From NCBI GenBank assembly GCA_964036195.1, contig OZ038451.1, forward strand, positions 4,158,529 to 4,222,528: 64,000 nucleotides of DNA. The letters run 5' to 3'. Below the pieces are notes generated by a model, which was given only the letters and a program-made list of their open reading frames with translations, was not told the DNA's origin and did no database searches. The position numbers were made by a program, and so were the translations under genes. Positions within the stretch are counted from its first letter, which is position 1. Every line of letters begins with the position of its first letter. Source of the DNA: Sphaerolaimus hirsutus (Eukaryota; Nematoda; Chromadorea; Monhysterida; Sphaerolaimidae). Below are positions 61,339 through 64,000 of this stretch, piece after piece.

Positions 61339-62363
61339 GTCCGGCTGAAAAGTCCCCGGGCAGTGCCCGCCATTCGTGCTAGGGGTGAGCTACGGTCACA
61401 AAATTTTGACAAGTTAAGATATCGGGTGTTTTGAGTTTTCACCTAAAATTTTACCCCTCTAGCTCCACCCACTGCGGAACTGTGGGGGTTTCAATTTCGG
61501 TCATTTTGTACTGATGTACACATGGTGCTCTAGCTCAACGCTGATTTAAGTTGTGATCATGAAACTTTGGCTACTGTAAGCCACCAGTGTTGGCAATGTG
61601 CTGATAGTTTTCAACACTTTCATCAACATCATTGCTATTAAGGTAAAATTAATATGCAGATCGGGGTTAGCATTGAAAAAATCTCTGGGAGATTTATATT
61701 TAAAAAATCTCAGAAAATATAAGATTTTCTGAGATTTATATTTTTTCCATGATTTTCCAGAGAGATTTAATTATATTTTCTCTGATTTGGGGTGATGTGC
61801 AAGAAACGTGGGAACTGATGGATGATTTTGGTGATGGTCTGAGATCATGTCGTATTGCAGTGATTTTAATGTTGTTTTAAAACATACAGTAAATGAATTA
61901 TGTTAATAAAATTTCCCTATGTTTCATTACTAATGTGTAGTGGACACATTACCTGTGTTCAACAGGAGTGAATAGACTCCAAGGGGGGCTATTTTGAGAA
62001 GGAGAGGCAGCATGATGAATTTGGTAGTGAGAGTAGTGACAGTAATGACAATATAGACAAGGCTTATGATATCATAGCTAATGTTGGTTAGTGCTGGCAC
62101 ATTGCCAACACTGGTGGCTCACACTAGCCAAAGTTTCATGATCACAACTCAAAGCAGCATTGAGCTAGAGCACCATTTGTATTTACATCAGTACAAAATG
62201 GCCGAAATTGTAACCCCCACAGTTCTGCAGTGGGTGGAGCTAGAGGGGTAAAATTTTAGGTGAAAACTCACAACACCTGATATCTTAACCTGTCAAAATT
62301 CTATGACCGTAGCTTACCCCTAGCGCGAATGGCGAGCACTGCCCGGGGACTTTTCAGCCGGAC
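61339..62363. mobile_element. Foldback element with inverted repeats of about 250 bp
   Basis: GTCCGGCTGAAAAGTCCCCG on the left is mirrored by CGGGGACTTTTCAGCCGGAC on the right, and the match continues inward through TCTAGCTCCACCCACTGC and ATGAAACTTTGGCTA. The middle 500 bp is AT-rich without a clear ORF. Confidence 0.78.
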
Positions 62364-62828
62364 CAAGTACAAAATGCAATGCAAGCAATGAATGTAACTT
62401 CCTATGTAATGAATAGTGATGGAATGGCGCCATGGCGCTGGCGCCCTTTTTCTGTGGCGCCCTTGGCGCTTGCCGCTGGTGCTGGTTCCACAAGTGGAAA
62501 GTTAAATAGTAAAGTAAAAAATAAGGAGTAGCGTAAAGAGTAAAGTGAAGATTGAATGCGAGGGAATCGACTTCTTGCATGCAACAACATTTTTGTTCCC
62601 AGTGAGATGAGGCTGCCTTATGAGCAATTTATGCAATTGTTGACTTTTGGAAATCGGTGTCCAGAGTGGAATTATCACATTTCTCTCTTGTTTTACCAAC
62701 AAAAAGGCTGCGGAGGTAGACGGACTTGTCAACTTCTTGCCGAACTTTTTTTGCATTTTTCCACAAAAATGTCAAATTTTACACAACCATCCAGGGGCAT
62801 GTGAGGTCGAAAATTTATGAAAAATATG
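62364..62828. repeat. hAT-like relic and dispersed repeat
   Basis: GAATAGTGATGGAATGGCGCC at 62410 is a hAT-like TIR end. From 62565 the text matches 26680-26950 (CTTCTTGCATGC, AAAAAGGCTGCGGAGG). No gene. Confidence 0.5.
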
Positions 62829-63453
62829 TACCGTATTTCCTCGAAATACCCGTAGGGGGTTTATTTTTTAAGTGTGGAAATTTTGAGGGGGGTATTTCGA
62901 GGGGGCACTTATTCGAGGGGGGTGTATTATTACGTCAGAAATTTTTGGGAAAGTCATACTAAAGAATGCGCTTTTACATACCCCAAACCGGTAATAAACG
63001 TGACCAAATAGGGTATAAATATAAGGGCATAACAGGAATGTAAACATACATCGCTACACAAACTAGCGTTTTTTTATGTGTAACTGCGATGCAAAATGGT
63101 CGCAATAAATACATCATGTTCCTTGCATACATGATGTATTTACCTTATTGCTGGGGGCAGTCCCAAGCCCTGTAAAGTGTAAAGTAAAGTGTCAAATGTA
63201 AAGTCAAATGCAAAGTAAAGTGTCAATCAAAACAAAAAAGAAAAGATTTTATTTCTGAACTTTGCATGACAATTGACATTTGACTTTGCAATTGACTTTA
63301 CATTTGACACTTTACTTTACACTTTACAGGGTTTGGGACTGCCACCAGAGGGGGTATTTCGAGGGGGGGATATTTTTTCCACAGCTCGAAAACACCTGGG
63401 GATATTTCGAAGGGGGGGGGGTTAATTCAAGGGTGGTATTTCGAGGAAATACG
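62829..63453. mobile_element. CCGTATT-TIR MITE interrupted by an introner-family copy
   Basis: TACCGTATTTCCTCG to CGAGGAAATACG with the ATGTACAT-type core. The introner-family element 63155-63344 is nested in it. Confidence 0.75.
63155..63344. mobile_element. Introner-family MITE outside any recognised gene
   Basis: GGGCAGTCCCAAGCCCTGTAAAG to CTTTACAGGGTTTGGGACTGCC, about 190 bp, foldback, with CTGG on the left and CCAG on the right. Its size equals the intron-forming copies at 19440 and 21443. Confidence 0.78.
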
Positions 63454-63473
63454 TTTTGTCGTTTTTTATTGAT

Positions 63474-63894
63474 TACCGTATTACCTCGAATTATTCCCCC
63501 CCTTGAATTAACCCCCCCTCGAATTAACCCCCCCTCAAAATGGGCTGGGGAAATAATAAACCCCCCTCGAAATACCCCCCCCCTCCGGAACGGTATACAT
63601 CATGTATGCAATGTACATGATGTATTTATTACTACTTATTTGCATCGCAGCTACTCTTATACGCTCATCTGTGTACAGATGTACATCTATAGCCCCAATA
63701 TAACCTATATTCTCACATTTATTACCGTTTTTGTGTAAGAAATAGCGCATTCTTTACTATGAATTCCACGAAATTTTCTGGCGAAATAATAAAACCCCCC
63801 CTCGAATAACCCCCCCCCCCCTCGAATAAACCCCCCCTCAAATTTTGCTGGCGAAATAATAAACCCCCATGGGGTTTTTCGAGGTAATACGGTA
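63474..63894. mobile_element. CCGTATT-TIR MITE
   Basis: TACCGTATTACCTCG to CGAGGTAATACGGTA, ATGTACATGATG core, C-run blocks. Confidence 0.85.
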
Positions 63895-64000
63895 TTTAGT
63901 ATTTTTTAGAAAAATCATGGTTTCTTCAAAATTTTCTTATTTTAGCTAACAGAAAATCGGGATTTTAGCAACAAAATTACATTTTGAGGCATAACAAAAT

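Overview
The window is animal (metazoan) nuclear DNA, probably from an invertebrate. It has split genes with short introns, a large calcium-dependent adhesion (cadherin) gene, a lectin-type extracellular gene, a very large LTR retroelement and dense miniature transposons. Two runs of exactly 200 N (8411-8610, 24900-25099) are scaffold joins of unknown size. I cannot place the phylum from sequence alone.

Layout: 1-8410 is repeat DNA, one copy of a multi-kilobase duplicated block whose second copy lies at about 52925-59275. Comparing the copies shows which one lacks each insertion, so several transposons can be delimited exactly: a PIF/Harbinger element with a decayed transposase, hAT-like elements with 8-bp target duplications, and TA-flanked mariner-like MITEs. 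8693-24504 (minus strand) is an internal part of a giant cadherin gene. I recovered 25 exons, about 5.15 kb of coding sequence, whose splice phases all agree; both ends of the gene are missing. 24505-27681 is repeats. 27682-45239 is a 17.56-kb LTR retroelement with nearly identical 1.68-kb LTRs and a TGTA target duplication. 47289-51494 (minus strand) is the 3' part of a PAN/apple plus C-type-lectin gene. 51495-64000 is repeats, including the second copy of the duplicated block.

Two observations stand out. First, the LTR element has an unusual gene order: Gag, then an envelope-like glycoprotein in the same frame as Gag, then protease, then Ty3/Gypsy-type RT-RNase H-integrase, then a separate 1279-codon ORF carrying all the main motifs of a UPF1-like superfamily 1 helicase. 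I know of no described LTR element with this combination. This copy is broken by two in-frame TGA codons and two frame changes. Second, a near-palindromic miniature transposon (ends like TGCCAGTCCCAGACCCTG) forms two complete cadherin introns. It duplicates a CCAGG target so that splicing restores the uninterrupted coding sequence, which is the behaviour of an introner (intron-generating transposon). A third intron, in the lectin gene, is also bounded by this family's ends but has a non-canonical TG acceptor.

The cadherin and lectin products are expected to be secreted or cell-surface proteins. The retroelement appears to be a recent insertion into an older repeat rather than part of a host pathway.
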